Below, piece after piece: positions 24,648 through 32,897 of a DNA stretch of 64,000 nucleotides; position 1 is the stretch's first letter; each line of letters opens with the position of its first letter. The notes beneath the pieces were generated by a model, which did no database searches, was not told where the DNA came from, and saw nothing but the letters and a program-made list of their open reading frames with translations. Position numbers and translations under genes: made by a program. Where the stretch lies: positions 1-64,000 of the forward strand of contig JAGPLX010000004.1 of assembly GCA_018053185.1 (NCBI GenBank). Reading direction: 5' to 3'. The DNA comes from Syntrophobacteraceae bacterium (GTDB lineage: Bacteria > Desulfobacterota > Syntrophobacteria > Syntrophobacterales > Syntrophobacteraceae).

Positions 24648-24908
24648 ATGCTGGTGCTCACAAGAAAGGTCGGGGAGTCCATCCGGATCTGTGACGACAT
24701 CGAGGTGGTCGTCACGGCCATTGACCAGAACAAGGTCAAGCTCGGTATCCGCAGTCCTCGTCACATTCCGGTCTACCGGGAGGAGTTGTATCAAAAGATT
24801 CAGGAAGATAATCTGCGAGCCGCCGGCATGAGAACCGGGGACCTTGACGAAATGCTGGCCATGTTGAAGAAGGATGGATCCGTTGGGACCCCCGCCAAGG
24901 AGTCTTGA
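24648..24908 (+). CDS. csrA: RNA-binding translational regulator CsrA
   Basis: 86 residues. The start MLVLTRKVGESIRI and the RNA-binding segment VKLGIRSPRHIPVYREEL are canonical; the C-terminal tail beyond residue 60 is longer than in E. coli, as in FliW-partnered CsrA proteins. CsrA dimers bind GGA-containing leaders and block translation. The mRNA leader here contains GGA motifs of its own (near 24614-24618), so autoregulation is possible. It overlaps or abuts fliW, its protein antagonist. Confidence 0.94.
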   Translation: MLVLTRKVGESIRICDDIEVVVTAIDQNKVKLGIRSPRHIPVYREELYQKIQEDNLRAAGMRTGDLDEMLAMLKKDGSVGTPAKES

Positions 24909-24931
24909 TACGACGCATCAGGGTAGATCGC

Positions 24932-25384
24932 ATGAGGATTGAAACGACTCGTTTCGGCCCCCTCGAATTGAATGAAACGGTTTTCATCCAATTCCCATGG
25001 GGGATTCCCGGTTTCGAGAATCTGAAGAGATATGTCCTCCTAGAGCACGGGAAAGGCCCGTTCCAATGGCTCCAGGCCGTGGATGAGCCTGCGGTGGCGT
25101 TTGTGGTATGCGCGCCGGAAGCACTCGGCTTCAAATATAAAATCCCTCGAGAGAAGGGGCGGACCATTCACCTGGACGACTGGGACGATTTGCTGGTCCT
25201 GGTCATGGTCTCCTTCGATCGAACGAATTCCACGATTCGACCTCACCAATGCGGGCCTCTCTTGTTCAACACGGCATCGAAAATCGGTTGCCAGTGGACC
25301 ATCGACGTCAAGGACCTTCCCCGATACGTCGGCAAGGCCAACAGAGAACCGCTGCCTTCCAGTCCTTCTCCTTCTACCAAGTAG
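24932..25384 (+). CDS. fliW: Flagellar assembly factor FliW (CsrA antagonist)
   Basis: 150 residues from ATG 24932; a TTG at 24905 overlapping the csrA stop is possible but adds residues not typical of the family. Key blocks are RFGPLELNETVFIQFPWGIPGFEN, split here as a beta start followed by the IPGFE motif, and FQWLQAVDEPAVAFVV. FliW binds CsrA and is released by binding flagellin, coupling flagellin translation to export. No hag/fliC or other flagellar structural gene is in this window. Confidence 0.92.
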   Translation: MRIETTRFGPLELNETVFIQFPWGIPGFENLKRYVLLEHGKGPFQWLQAVDEPAVAFVVCAPEALGFKYKIPREKGRTIHLDDWDDLLVLVMVSFDRTNSTIRPHQCGPLLFNTASKIGCQWTIDVKDLPRYVGKANREPLPSSPSPSTK

Positions 25385-25792
25385 TGGATCCACGCTTGGC
25401 AATTCCCTCTGGAACACCGTCATGGAGTGGTCCGGGGTTATGCTCTGAACGCATAGATCATGGGGTCGGGGTAAAATAGGAAATGGAGGTCTATTCCAGG
25501 GGGTGACTTGGAGGGTTTGGCAAGAACCGCTGTGATTCCCGCACCTCTAAAAAGTTGCTCCGGGTCAGTTGTATGGCTTCAACCAAACCTTTGCGATTTG
25601 CTCATTGTCCCTGCAGCCTTTTGGGGACGGAAGGCCGTCGGTTTCTGCCAGCTTTGGCAAGAGATTATGCTGCCGCACGAAACAGAACCTCACAGAGATG
25701 GTCTTTTTTCGCCAAGTCCGCACGGGAAACGGAATTAAAGCCCGTTACATGGAATAAAAGGATTGGGCGGAAAAAGGTTCGGAGCTGGTGAC
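25385..25792. other. Intergenic stretch without recognisable gene
   Basis: About 400 bp between fliW and the GalT-like gene. Short open frames exist on the plus strand (for example 25508-25738) but have no SD, no family resemblance and unconvincing residue usage. I see no tRNA-like fold or convincing terminator. Confidence 0.5.
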
Positions 25793-26860
25793 ATGGAGAA
25801 GATTCGATTCCATAAGCATTTTCAAAAATCCTCTTTCCTCAACCCCCTGATGGGCGGCAAATTGGATACCCAAAAACTCGAAATCCGAAGGGACCCTCTT
25901 ACCGGGCGGCAAAGCGTGTTCAACCCAAGCCTCGAGGACAAGGCGGCCTTTTTCTTTGGCGCTTCGGACCGCGTTCTCATGGAACGACTTGCCCGCGAGA
26001 GCGAATCGACATGCTTTCTTTGCGAGGATCGATGGAAACGGACGACCCCGACCTATCCCGACAAGACGGTCCCCGGGGGTCGGGTGGTGGTCGGTGAATC
26101 GGTTCTCTTTCCCAACCTGTTTCCCATATCCCAGGTGCACGCGGTCCTGCGGGTCGGCTCCAGGCACTATCTTCCCCTCGAGGATTTTTCCCCTCGGCTG
26201 ATTGAGGAGGCGTTCAGGGCAGCGCGAGAATTTGTGGAACACCTCTTCCGCTCGGAGGAAACCGTCTCTTTTCTCACTCTTAACGGGAACCACCTTGCTC
26301 CTGCGGGAGCCAGTATTTTTCATCCTCATTTTCAAGTGCTTGGAAGTGATGTCCCCTTCACTCACGTGGAAGAACTCCTTGCCCTGGGTACCGAATACAG
26401 GCGGAAACACGGCACCGGCTACTGGGCCGATCTGGTGGAAAAAGAGTTCGAACTCGGTGCTCGCTTCATTGCCGGCACGGGAAGCGTCCACTGGATCACC
26501 AGCTTTTCTCCGCAGGGCACCAATGAGGTCCTGGGGATCCTCGCCGGAAAAAGGGATTTTCTTGAAATGGAAAGGCAGGATTTTTCCGACCTGGCCCAGG
26601 GACTATCGGCCGTTCTCCGAGGGTATGCATCTCTTGGAATTTCGACATTCAATTTTACCCTGTACTCCGGTCCGCTCGGGGCCGGGGAGGATGTGTTCCC
26701 TTGCTTCCTTCGCATCATCTCACGCCAAAATTTCTACGAGAACTATCGCACCGACGACTATTTTTTACAGAAGCTTTTGAGAAACGAACTGATTTTGGTT
26801 ACTCCGGAAAAACTCGCTTCGATCATGCGAAAGAGCTTTGAGTCGGTCGGGAGGGAGTAG
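25793..26860 (+). CDS. GalT-like (HIT superfamily) nucleotidyltransferase or phosphorylase
   Basis: 355 residues from ATG 25793 (GGAG 8 bp upstream). It resembles galactose-1-phosphate uridylyltransferase: a C74-x2-C77 pair (CFLCEDR) that could hold zinc, NLFPISQVHAVL, GASIFHPHFQVL with the H177-x-H179-x-Q181 active-site motif whose second histidine forms the nucleotidyl intermediate, and a second fold repeat around GSVHWITSFSP. It differs from true GalT in several blocks, so the sugar or nucleotide substrate is uncertain. No galactose genes are near. Confidence 0.72.
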   Translation: MEKIRFHKHFQKSSFLNPLMGGKLDTQKLEIRRDPLTGRQSVFNPSLEDKAAFFFGASDRVLMERLARESESTCFLCEDRWKRTTPTYPDKTVPGGRVVVGESVLFPNLFPISQVHAVLRVGSRHYLPLEDFSPRLIEEAFRAAREFVEHLFRSEETVSFLTLNGNHLAPAGASIFHPHFQVLGSDVPFTHVEELLALGTEYRRKHGTGYWADLVEKEFELGARFIAGTGSVHWITSFSPQGTNEVLGILAGKRDFLEMERQDFSDLAQGLSAVLRGYASLGISTFNFTLYSGPLGAGEDVFPCFLRIISRQNFYENYRTDDYFLQKLLRNELILVTPEKLASIMRKSFESVGRE

Positions 26861-26918
26861 TCCGATCCCCCGAGCAGTCGGAAGTGAGATTTTGAAGGGA
26901 GAGATTTGCCCGGCATCC

Positions 26919-26934
26919 CGGTATGTTTTTTGCA
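26919..26934 (+). promoter_or_regulatory. Possible sigma-54 promoter
   Basis: CGGTAT-GTTTT-TTGCA keeps the essential GG and GC dinucleotides exactly 10 bp apart and has a perfect TTGCA -12 box, but the -24 box matches only partly. It would start transcription near 26946, about 44 bp before the ATG of the small secreted protein. Confidence 0.4.
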
Positions 26935-26989
26935 AATTAATGAGTCTCTGAGCAATGTGACCAATATTTTCGAACTGGAGGTGCTTCAA

Positions 26990-27238
26990 ATGGGTAGAAC
27001 AATCTCAATGGCGATTGTGGCGGTTTTCCTTCTTTTCATGCTTTCCATTCCCGGAGAAGCGGTTGCAAAAAAGGGAGGGATCGGGAAAGGAGGAGGTACG
27101 AGGGACGAGATCCTGTACCACAGCCATTCGGACAGGAGTTATTCGGGAAAGGAGCAATTTAAGGGAAAGGGGCATGCCTATGGCCGGGGTCACACCAAAG
27201 CCCCCAAGAGCAAGGGTGGGAAAGCAAAAGCCAAATAA
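26990..27238 (+). CDS. Small secreted basic Gly/Lys-rich protein
   Basis: 82 residues from ATG 26990 with a strong SD (GGAGGTG, 7 bp before). A signal peptide covers residues 1-26 (MGRTISMAIVAVFLLFML then IPGEAVA, cleavage before KKGG). The mature 56 residues are very basic and rich in Gly, Lys and His: GGIGKGGGTRDE, an ILYHSHSDRSYSG block and a tail KAPKSKGGKAKAK. It could bind nucleic acid, peptidoglycan or metal in the periplasm. I recognise no family. Confidence 0.65.
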   Translation: MGRTISMAIVAVFLLFMLSIPGEAVAKKGGIGKGGGTRDEILYHSHSDRSYSGKEQFKGKGHAYGRGHTKAPKSKGGKAKAK

Positions 27239-27572
27239 TTGCAACAGGAAAAAAAATCGAATAGACCTCTTCCCTGCGCAACGAAGAATTCAACGGAAGG
27301 TCATGACTTGACTTGCTTTCGGTGCGACATCACAGAACGGGTTGTCATTCCGCCGAACCAGGCTCAAGTCTCGGGAACAGGCTCCGGACTTGGGTCGGGG
27401 ATTTTCGGCACGGTCTCGGCCCCTGGTTCCAGTGCGAAGATGTCCGCAGATTTCCTTTTGTAAGCCCCCGGACCCGGACCCAGCAGCACAGCAGGTTCTT
27501 CGCGGTGTTGGCAGGGAGGACCGGGGGCGTAAACACAAGGGGATGAGAACCAAAACTGTATCGATCGCCGGA
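27239..27572. other. Convergent intergenic region with inverted repeats
   Basis: No gene seen. GCCCCCGG (27464-27471) pairs with CCGGGGGC (27521-27528) across 49 nt, and GAACCAGG near 27355 pairs with CCTGGTTC near 27422-27429. These could fold the ends of both converging transcripts, but neither is followed by a T-tract. Confidence 0.4.
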
Positions 27573-28364
27573 TCACCGGGTGTCAGACTTGGCGAGGGCG
27601 GTGTCGAGGTCCCCCGTGGATTCCACGATGAGGACCTTGGTGCCCAGGTCCGCCCAATTGAAAAGGGCCTCCGCTGCCGAAAGCGGCAGGTTGATACATC
27701 CGTGAGAGCAGTACCCTCCCACCACGTCGCCCCCATGAATCCACACATGGCCGTAGATTCTTAGAGCCCACGGCATCAGGGCCGGGTAGCCGTAGGCACT
27801 CCGATAACTTTTGGACACATGATCGATGTCCTTGGCCAGGACCTTGAATTTGCCCGCCCGCGTCCAGTTTGACTTTTTCCCGATGCATATGTGCGTGTCG
27901 CCGACGAGACGGCCCTTTTCATACCACCCGAGGAAGGGGATGTTCTTGACGATCAGGATGAATTTGTCCGTATTCGGCTCCAGGGGTAGACGGGCCGGCA
28001 GGGGTGAGAAGTTGCTGTGAGCCTTGAAGTCGTTGGGGACTTTGAGGATGTTGCCTTTCTTCAGATCTTCCTTGATGTAACGAACGTCCTTGGTGTTAAG
28101 CCGGGCAAGGATCTCCCAGCATGCTGGAAGCTCCAGCCCTGCGCGCTCCACACAGAGTTCCGTCAGCTCATTTTCGTGCAACGGCCGTTGGGTATGGGAA
28201 AGATCCGGAGGGGGAACCTCCCTCGGTGCCATGTACCGGGGCCCGCAACCCCACAGCAGTGCGCAAAGCACCGGTAGGCAGAGCAAAACCCGCGAGGGCC
28301 CATCCCCGCCGTCAATCCATGCCTCGAGTAAACCTGCTCTTCCCACGAAGAAAACTCCCGACAC
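27573..28364 (-). CDS. YkuD-type L,D-transpeptidase
   Basis: 263 residues. The C-terminal catalytic domain carries the YkuD signature: a conserved HG in VWIHGGDVVGG and then SHGCINLPL with catalytic C223. Such enzymes make 3-3 crosslinks in peptidoglycan or attach lipoproteins to it. The N-terminus has a hydrophobic segment VLLCLPVLCALLWGC that may be a membrane anchor or an atypical lipobox; the true start may lie downstream of 28364 because the first 25 residues are not signal-like. A LysM-like short segment (DLKKGNILKVP) precedes the catalytic domain. Confidence 0.85.
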   Translation of the reverse strand: MSGVFFVGRAGLLEAWIDGGDGPSRVLLCLPVLCALLWGCGPRYMAPREVPPPDLSHTQRPLHENELTELCVERAGLELPACWEILARLNTKDVRYIKEDLKKGNILKVPNDFKAHSNFSPLPARLPLEPNTDKFILIVKNIPFLGWYEKGRLVGDTHICIGKKSNWTRAGKFKVLAKDIDHVSKSYRSAYGYPALMPWALRIYGHVWIHGGDVVGGYCSHGCINLPLSAAEALFNWADLGTKVLIVESTGDLDTALAKSDTR

Positions 28365-28549
28365 AAAGTAATTGGTCCCCTTCCGAAAAATCGCTGGAAT
28401 TCAGTCCCTGCCCAGAGATTATCAATTACCATGCCATCCACTCCAGATACGCCTCCACGGAACGTGCTGGATTCCCTGCCGTGCGGTCGACGTCCCTGTG
28501 AGATCCCGTCCGTCAGTTCAGCGGCCCGTGCTGTCGTTCGGCCTGACGC

Positions 28550-28578
28550 TTGACATTTCCGACCACATTGCATAAGGT
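28550..28578 (+). promoter_or_regulatory. Sigma-70-like promoter for the glrK operon
   Basis: TTGACA at 28550-28555 and TAAGGT at 28573-28578 are separated by 17 bp. The -35 is perfect and the -10 is poor, as expected of a weak or activated promoter. The sensor kinase ATG is about 80 bp further on. Confidence 0.45.
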
Positions 28579-28659
28579 GCCGTGGTATGTCTTTCAGGAA
28601 AAGGACGTCGATTGGATCGTTCAAACCGCTTCCTTTTTTCTTCAGGGCCCTGACGGCCT

Positions 28660-30198
28660 ATGCGGCTGACAATCTTCCGGCGGGTGATTCTTGCCCAGGG
28701 CATACTCATCCTCCTCATGCTCGGGCTCAGCCTTTATGCCCTCTCGAACCTCCATGAAATCAACCGGCTTCATGCCGGGATCCTAACTGTGGATCTCGCC
28801 TGCATTCGAGAAGAGAAGGAGCTCCTCAGGATCTTCCTGGCCGAAATACGCAATGCGGAGAAATTCCTTTTATTCCATGACGAGGTTTTCCGGGAAAACC
28901 TCCGCCGGGGGAGCAAGGACTTCGAGGAAACCCTGACCCGCGTCGCTGCCCTGGTGGATACGGAACGGGAGCGGGAGCTCGCAACGGAGGTCGCGGACCT
29001 CCACTCCCACTACCACGAGGAGCTCGTTGCGGCCTATGCCGACAAGGTTCGTTGGGAACAGGTCAAAGAGATGATCAGCGATGGCCTCATTGAAAGGGCC
29101 AACGAGCTCATTCGCCTCCGGGAGCAGATCGTGGCGGCCAAGACGAAGCAGGCTCAAGATCGCTCCGCCCTGGCGGCTTACATTATGGGTTGGTTGTCGG
29201 CCGGAGGCATTGCCGTTGCGCTGATCCTTGCCTATTTCCATGCTCGCGGTATCAGCGGCCCGCTCGAAGAACTTGCCCGAGAGATGCAGCAGGTGGCAAA
29301 AGGGGAATTCTCACGATCGCTGAACCTGAGAGCTCCGCGGGAGGTCCAGGAGCTTGCCGCAAACTTCAATCGGATGACTGAAGAGCTGGCCCAAATCGAA
29401 AGGATGAAAGATGACTTCACTGCTCATGTCTCCCACGAACTGCGAACTCCACTGACGGCAATCCGCGAGGGTGCCGCTCTGCTGCTCGAGAGGATCCCGG
29501 GTCCCCTCACGGCTTCGCAGTCGGAAGTGCTCGAGGTGGTTCGCAGCCATACGGAGCGCCTTTTCCGCAGCATCTCCGCCATTCTCGACCTGTCCAAGAT
29601 GGAAGCGAAAATGATGGAGTACCAGTTTACGGCATGCGATCTTTGTGCTCTGATCGCAAGATGCGTCGAGGAGTCGCGACTTGTGGCCGTCAAGCGGCAA
29701 ATTGAACTTCGCTACGAACCTGCATCCGAACTCCCCTTGCTCATGATGGACGAGGTGAGAATGCGGCAGGTGGTTGAAAACCTTTTGAGTAATGCGCTGA
29801 AATTCACCCCGGAAGGAGGCGAGGTCCACCTATGGACTCGTCTCAGAGAAGGCGGAAACGGCCTTGAAGTCGAGGTCAATATTCGCGACACGGGGGAAGG
29901 GATCCCTCCGCAGGAGATCCAGCGGATTTTTCAACGCTATTATCAGCCTCCCCAGCTGGGGAGCCGGCGTCGGCAGGGTACCGGGCTGGGGCTTGCCATT
30001 GCCCGCCATATCGTGGAGGCTCACGGCGGCAGGATCTGGGCGGAAAGCGAGCCCGGCAAAGGAGCGACCTTTACCTTTACACTGCCCATATCTTCTGATC
30101 CTCTTACAATCACGGCTGCCGGGCCGAGTGCATCACCCCGGCCGGAGAGCAGGCAAACGAACGGGAACGGAACCAGCGATGAGACACGGTCTTCTTGA
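28660..30198 (+). CDS. glrK: Sensor histidine kinase GlrK/QseE-type
   Basis: 512 residues. Two membrane helices (about 11-32 and 170-192) flank a helical periplasmic sensor of about 135 residues. A HAMP linker (ISGPLEELAREMQQVAKGEF) leads to HisKA with phospho-acceptor H259 in HVSHELRTPL, then the ATPase motifs N-box NLLSNALKFTPEGG, G1 DTGEGIPP and G2 GTGLGLAIARHI. In enterobacteria GlrK phosphorylates GlrR in response to envelope stress, with lipoprotein QseG as partner. The same three-gene order is seen here. The gene overlaps the lipoprotein start by 20 bp. Confidence 0.88.
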   Translation: MRLTIFRRVILAQGILILLMLGLSLYALSNLHEINRLHAGILTVDLACIREEKELLRIFLAEIRNAEKFLLFHDEVFRENLRRGSKDFEETLTRVAALVDTERERELATEVADLHSHYHEELVAAYADKVRWEQVKEMISDGLIERANELIRLREQIVAAKTKQAQDRSALAAYIMGWLSAGGIAVALILAYFHARGISGPLEELAREMQQVAKGEFSRSLNLRAPREVQELAANFNRMTEELAQIERMKDDFTAHVSHELRTPLTAIREGAALLLERIPGPLTASQSEVLEVVRSHTERLFRSISAILDLSKMEAKMMEYQFTACDLCALIARCVEESRLVAVKRQIELRYEPASELPLLMMDEVRMRQVVENLLSNALKFTPEGGEVHLWTRLREGGNGLEVEVNIRDTGEGIPPQEIQRIFQRYYQPPQLGSRRRQGTGLGLAIARHIVEAHGGRIWAESEPGKGATFTFTLPISSDPLTITAAGPSASPRPESRQTNGNGTSDETRSS

Positions 30199-30760
30199 TT
30201 GCATCCTGGCGGGACTTTTGTTTTTCCTAATATTTTCCATTGCCGGATGCGGGGGTCCTTCCAAGTCGACAGTGGCGGGACGAGAGGCGCCGATCTTTCC
30301 TCCCCAGGAACCCATGGAGAGCGGTGATTATGCCGGATTTCTGGAAGAGAACCGGGATGCGATCGAGGAATGCACGAATCCGCTTCACTGCCAGGAGGCC
30401 TTGTTCAACCTGGGTTTCCTTCATGCCTATTCCAAGAGTCCATACTACAATCCCGCGAAAGCCCTGTGGTATTTTGAAGAGATTATAAGGAAATACCCAG
30501 GGAGTTCCTACGCTTACCAGGCGGGGTTGCTGGTGGATCTCCTTCGATCAGGCATGACGTCCGAGGACAGACGACGGCACCTCCAGGGAGTGCTCAAGTC
30601 GCGGGAGGCGGAGCTCCGATCCCGTGAGTCCCGGCTAAAGGGCCTGGACGAAGAAATCAAGTCCAAGGAGACAGCTATTGAAGAGCTGAATGAGCGGCTC
30701 CAGCGCTCGCGCGAGATCGATATGAAGATGGACCGGAAAGAACGCGAGCTGCTGCAATAA
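30179..30760 (+). CDS. Lipoprotein QseG/YfhG-like, accessory to GlrK
   Basis: 193 residues from ATG 30179, overlapping the kinase gene. A lipoprotein signal peptide ends in the lipobox SIAGC with lipidated C24. The middle contains TPR-like helices (QEALFNLGFLHAYSKSPYYN followed by AKALWYFEEIIRKYPGSSYAY); the end is a long coiled coil rich in Glu/Arg/Lys. In E. coli the equivalent outer-membrane lipoprotein QseG is needed for kinase activation. Position between glrK and glrR supports the same role; sequence identity cannot be judged here. Confidence 0.75.
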   Translation: MRHGLLDCILAGLLFFLIFSIAGCGGPSKSTVAGREAPIFPPQEPMESGDYAGFLEENRDAIEECTNPLHCQEALFNLGFLHAYSKSPYYNPAKALWYFEEIIRKYPGSSYAYQAGLLVDLLRSGMTSEDRRRHLQGVLKSREAELRSRESRLKGLDEEIKSKETAIEELNERLQRSREIDMKMDRKERELLQ

Positions 30761-30773
30761 GGTGTGGCCCCAC

Positions 30774-32189
30774 ATGCCCGGAGAAAAAATCCTTATTGTA
30801 GACGACGACAAGGGTCTGTTGATGCTTATGAAGACCCGCCTCGAAGCGGCCGGCTACCTCGTCGCTCAGGCCGAAGGGGGTGAGGATGCCCTGAGTGCCG
30901 CTCAGGAGGATATCTTCCATGTGGCGATCCTCGACCTCAAGTTGGACGATATGGACGGCATCACTCTCATGGAGAGACTGCTCCACATCCAGCCCCATCT
31001 GCCCGTGATCATTCTCAGTGCCTATGGGACCATTGCCAGTGCCGTCGATGCCACCAAAAAGGGTGCCTACGATTTCCTCACGAAACCGTTTGAGGCCCGG
31101 GACCTGCTCAATCGACTGGAAAAGGCCCTCGAGGTCGGCAGACTCAAAGCCGAGGTGGACAGACTGCGACTGCTTGTTCGCGAGCGTTACCATTTCGACG
31201 GCATCATCGCTTCCAGCGAAAAAATGCAGCAGGTACTCCGTCAGGTCGCTCAGATCGCTCCCACCGACTCCACGGTCTGCCTCTATGGAGAGAGCGGAAC
31301 CGGTAAGGAACTCATCGCCAAGGCGATTCACCTGAGCAGCCCGCGCTCCGGTGAGCCCTTTGTGGCAATCAACTGCGGAGCCATCCCCGAGGGACTGCTG
31401 GAAAGCGAGCTCTTCGGCCACGTAAAAGGCGCGTTTACCGGGGCAAGCCAACCGAAAAAAGGGCTCCTCCAGCAGGCGGACAGGGGGACACTCTTCATGG
31501 ATGAGATCGCCGAACTCACCCCGCCTCTCCAGGTGAAGCTCCTCCGGGTTTTCCAGGAGCACGAATTCTATCCAGTGGGTGGAGTGAAGCCGGCCAAGGT
31601 GGACATCCGTCTCATTGCGGCCACCAACCAGGATTTATGGAAGGCGATTCGTGACGGCAAGTTCCGGGAAGACCTCTACTACCGGATTCACGTCATTCCC
31701 ATATACCTGCCGCCCCTCCGAGAGCGTCTCGAGGATATCCCGGTGCTGACCCAGCATTTCCTCCAACATTTTAGCCGTGAAATGGGCAAGAACATCGAGG
31801 GGATTGATCCCGAAGCGTTGCGTTGCATCATGGCGCATCGTTGGCCCGGCAACATTCGCGAGCTTATGAACGTAATCGAAAGAGCTGTCGCACTTGCCGA
31901 TCACGGCAGGATCACTTGTGCTCATCTCCTTCTGGGGCAGGAGGGGAAGCCGACCCCGCCAGTCGGTCACGCCCGGATTCCGTCCCTCAACGAGGCACGC
32001 GAGGAATTCGAAAGGGCCTACCTCACCCGCCTGCTTGACTCCACCCGCGGCAATGTATCGCGGGCTGCGGCCGTGGCGGGCCGCTACCGGGCGGAGTTCT
32101 ATAAACTACTGCGCAAACACGGAGTCGATCCTTCGGTGTTCAAGGATCCGTCCCCGTCCAAGGATGGCCGTGAACCCACCTCCCCCTGA
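30774..32189 (+). CDS. glrR: Sigma-54-dependent response regulator GlrR-type
   Basis: 471 residues from ATG 30774 (GTG 30762 is possible). The receiver domain has acidic pocket IVDDDKG and phospho-acceptor D54 in ILDLKLDDMDG. The AAA+ domain has Walker A GESGTGKE (lysine 178), the sigma-54 contact loop GAFTGA near 219-224, Walker B GTLFMDEIAEL and arginine-finger region. A short C-terminal helix-turn-helix follows (RGNVSRAAAVAGRYRAEFYK). It activates sigma-54 promoters; one lies about 0.5 kb downstream of its stop. Confidence 0.92.
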   Translation: MPGEKILIVDDDKGLLMLMKTRLEAAGYLVAQAEGGEDALSAAQEDIFHVAILDLKLDDMDGITLMERLLHIQPHLPVIILSAYGTIASAVDATKKGAYDFLTKPFEARDLLNRLEKALEVGRLKAEVDRLRLLVRERYHFDGIIASSEKMQQVLRQVAQIAPTDSTVCLYGESGTGKELIAKAIHLSSPRSGEPFVAINCGAIPEGLLESELFGHVKGAFTGASQPKKGLLQQADRGTLFMDEIAELTPPLQVKLLRVFQEHEFYPVGGVKPAKVDIRLIAATNQDLWKAIRDGKFREDLYYRIHVIPIYLPPLRERLEDIPVLTQHFLQHFSREMGKNIEGIDPEALRCIMAHRWPGNIRELMNVIERAVALADHGRITCAHLLLGQEGKPTPPVGHARIPSLNEAREEFERAYLTRLLDSTRGNVSRAAAVAGRYRAEFYKLLRKHGVDPSVFKDPSPSKDGREPTSP

Positions 32190-32688
32190 CCCCCGCTGAA
32201 ACGCCGATTCTCCGGAGTCTTTCCTTCTTTGTCTGTTGCCGCCATCGTCTCTTCTGTCCACCCGCGAACGCAAACATCCGGGGTTATGTTTCCCATTTCT
32301 TTCTTCCCCTCGGATGCCTGCGTTCTGGGCATGAAGGAGGGTAAATTGTGTGAGAAAACTACTCTCCTATCAGAGCAAGATGGATGCCATTTGGTCAACG
32401 ACCCGCATTCCTGTCTTAGCCCCAGCCTGGAGTAGCATTCGGCAAAACGTTCCGTTGTTTGAAGTGAATGTAGAGTGTAGGGTTTTCCCTACACCGCTGA
32501 AGGACTTTGCCTACAGAGAAACCGGTCTCCTTGCCGTCGAGGGGAAGGGCTGGGCCGGAGATGCCTCTTTCATCCAAAGTCGTACAAAATCTTCCCCTTG
32601 TTGGGAGGGGCTGTGCTGTGGGTGAAATGCGGATCGTGGACAGGTTCTCCTTGGATCATCTCATCGCAAGAATTGCCGGGAACCACGC
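32190..32688 (+). other. Intergenic region downstream of glrR
   Basis: About 500 bp without a convincing gene. Open frames such as 32507-32857 lack an SD and show no family resemblance. The notable elements are the hairpin at 32475-32494 and the sigma-54 promoter at its right edge. Confidence 0.5.
32475..32494. other. Perfect hairpin GTGTAGGG-TTTT-CCCTACAC
   Basis: An 8-bp perfect stem with a TTTT loop, about 290 bp after the glrR stop and 195 bp before the sigma-54 promoter. No T-tract follows. It could mark the 3-prime end of the glrR mRNA or be a palindromic activator site. Confidence 0.45.
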
Positions 32689-32704
32689 TGGCACACGACT
32701 TGCT
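32689..32704 (+). promoter_or_regulatory. Sigma-54 (RpoN) promoter
   Basis: TGGCAC-ACGAC-TTGCT matches the RpoN consensus (TGGCAC-N5-TTGCW) at every defined base, with GG and GC exactly 10 bp apart. Transcription would start near 32716, giving a leader of about 180 nt to the ATG at 32898, or a separate small RNA ending at the T6 tract near 32866-32871. The sigma-54 activator GlrR is encoded immediately upstream. Confidence 0.8.
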
Positions 32705-32897
32705 CTGGTACGCACAGGTGGGCGGGTGCGGCCGGATCCGACGGTTGCTCGATGCTTGCTGCCGCGTCCATTTTCCTGTCCGGCGCATGGTCGCAGTGAG
32801 GCGCATCATGTCCCTGCGCACATCGGGGAGGTAATTCCTCAGGCGGAAATGGGCTGAACCCTTATGTTTTTTCGGTCAATACTTTAAGGAGGAAGGT

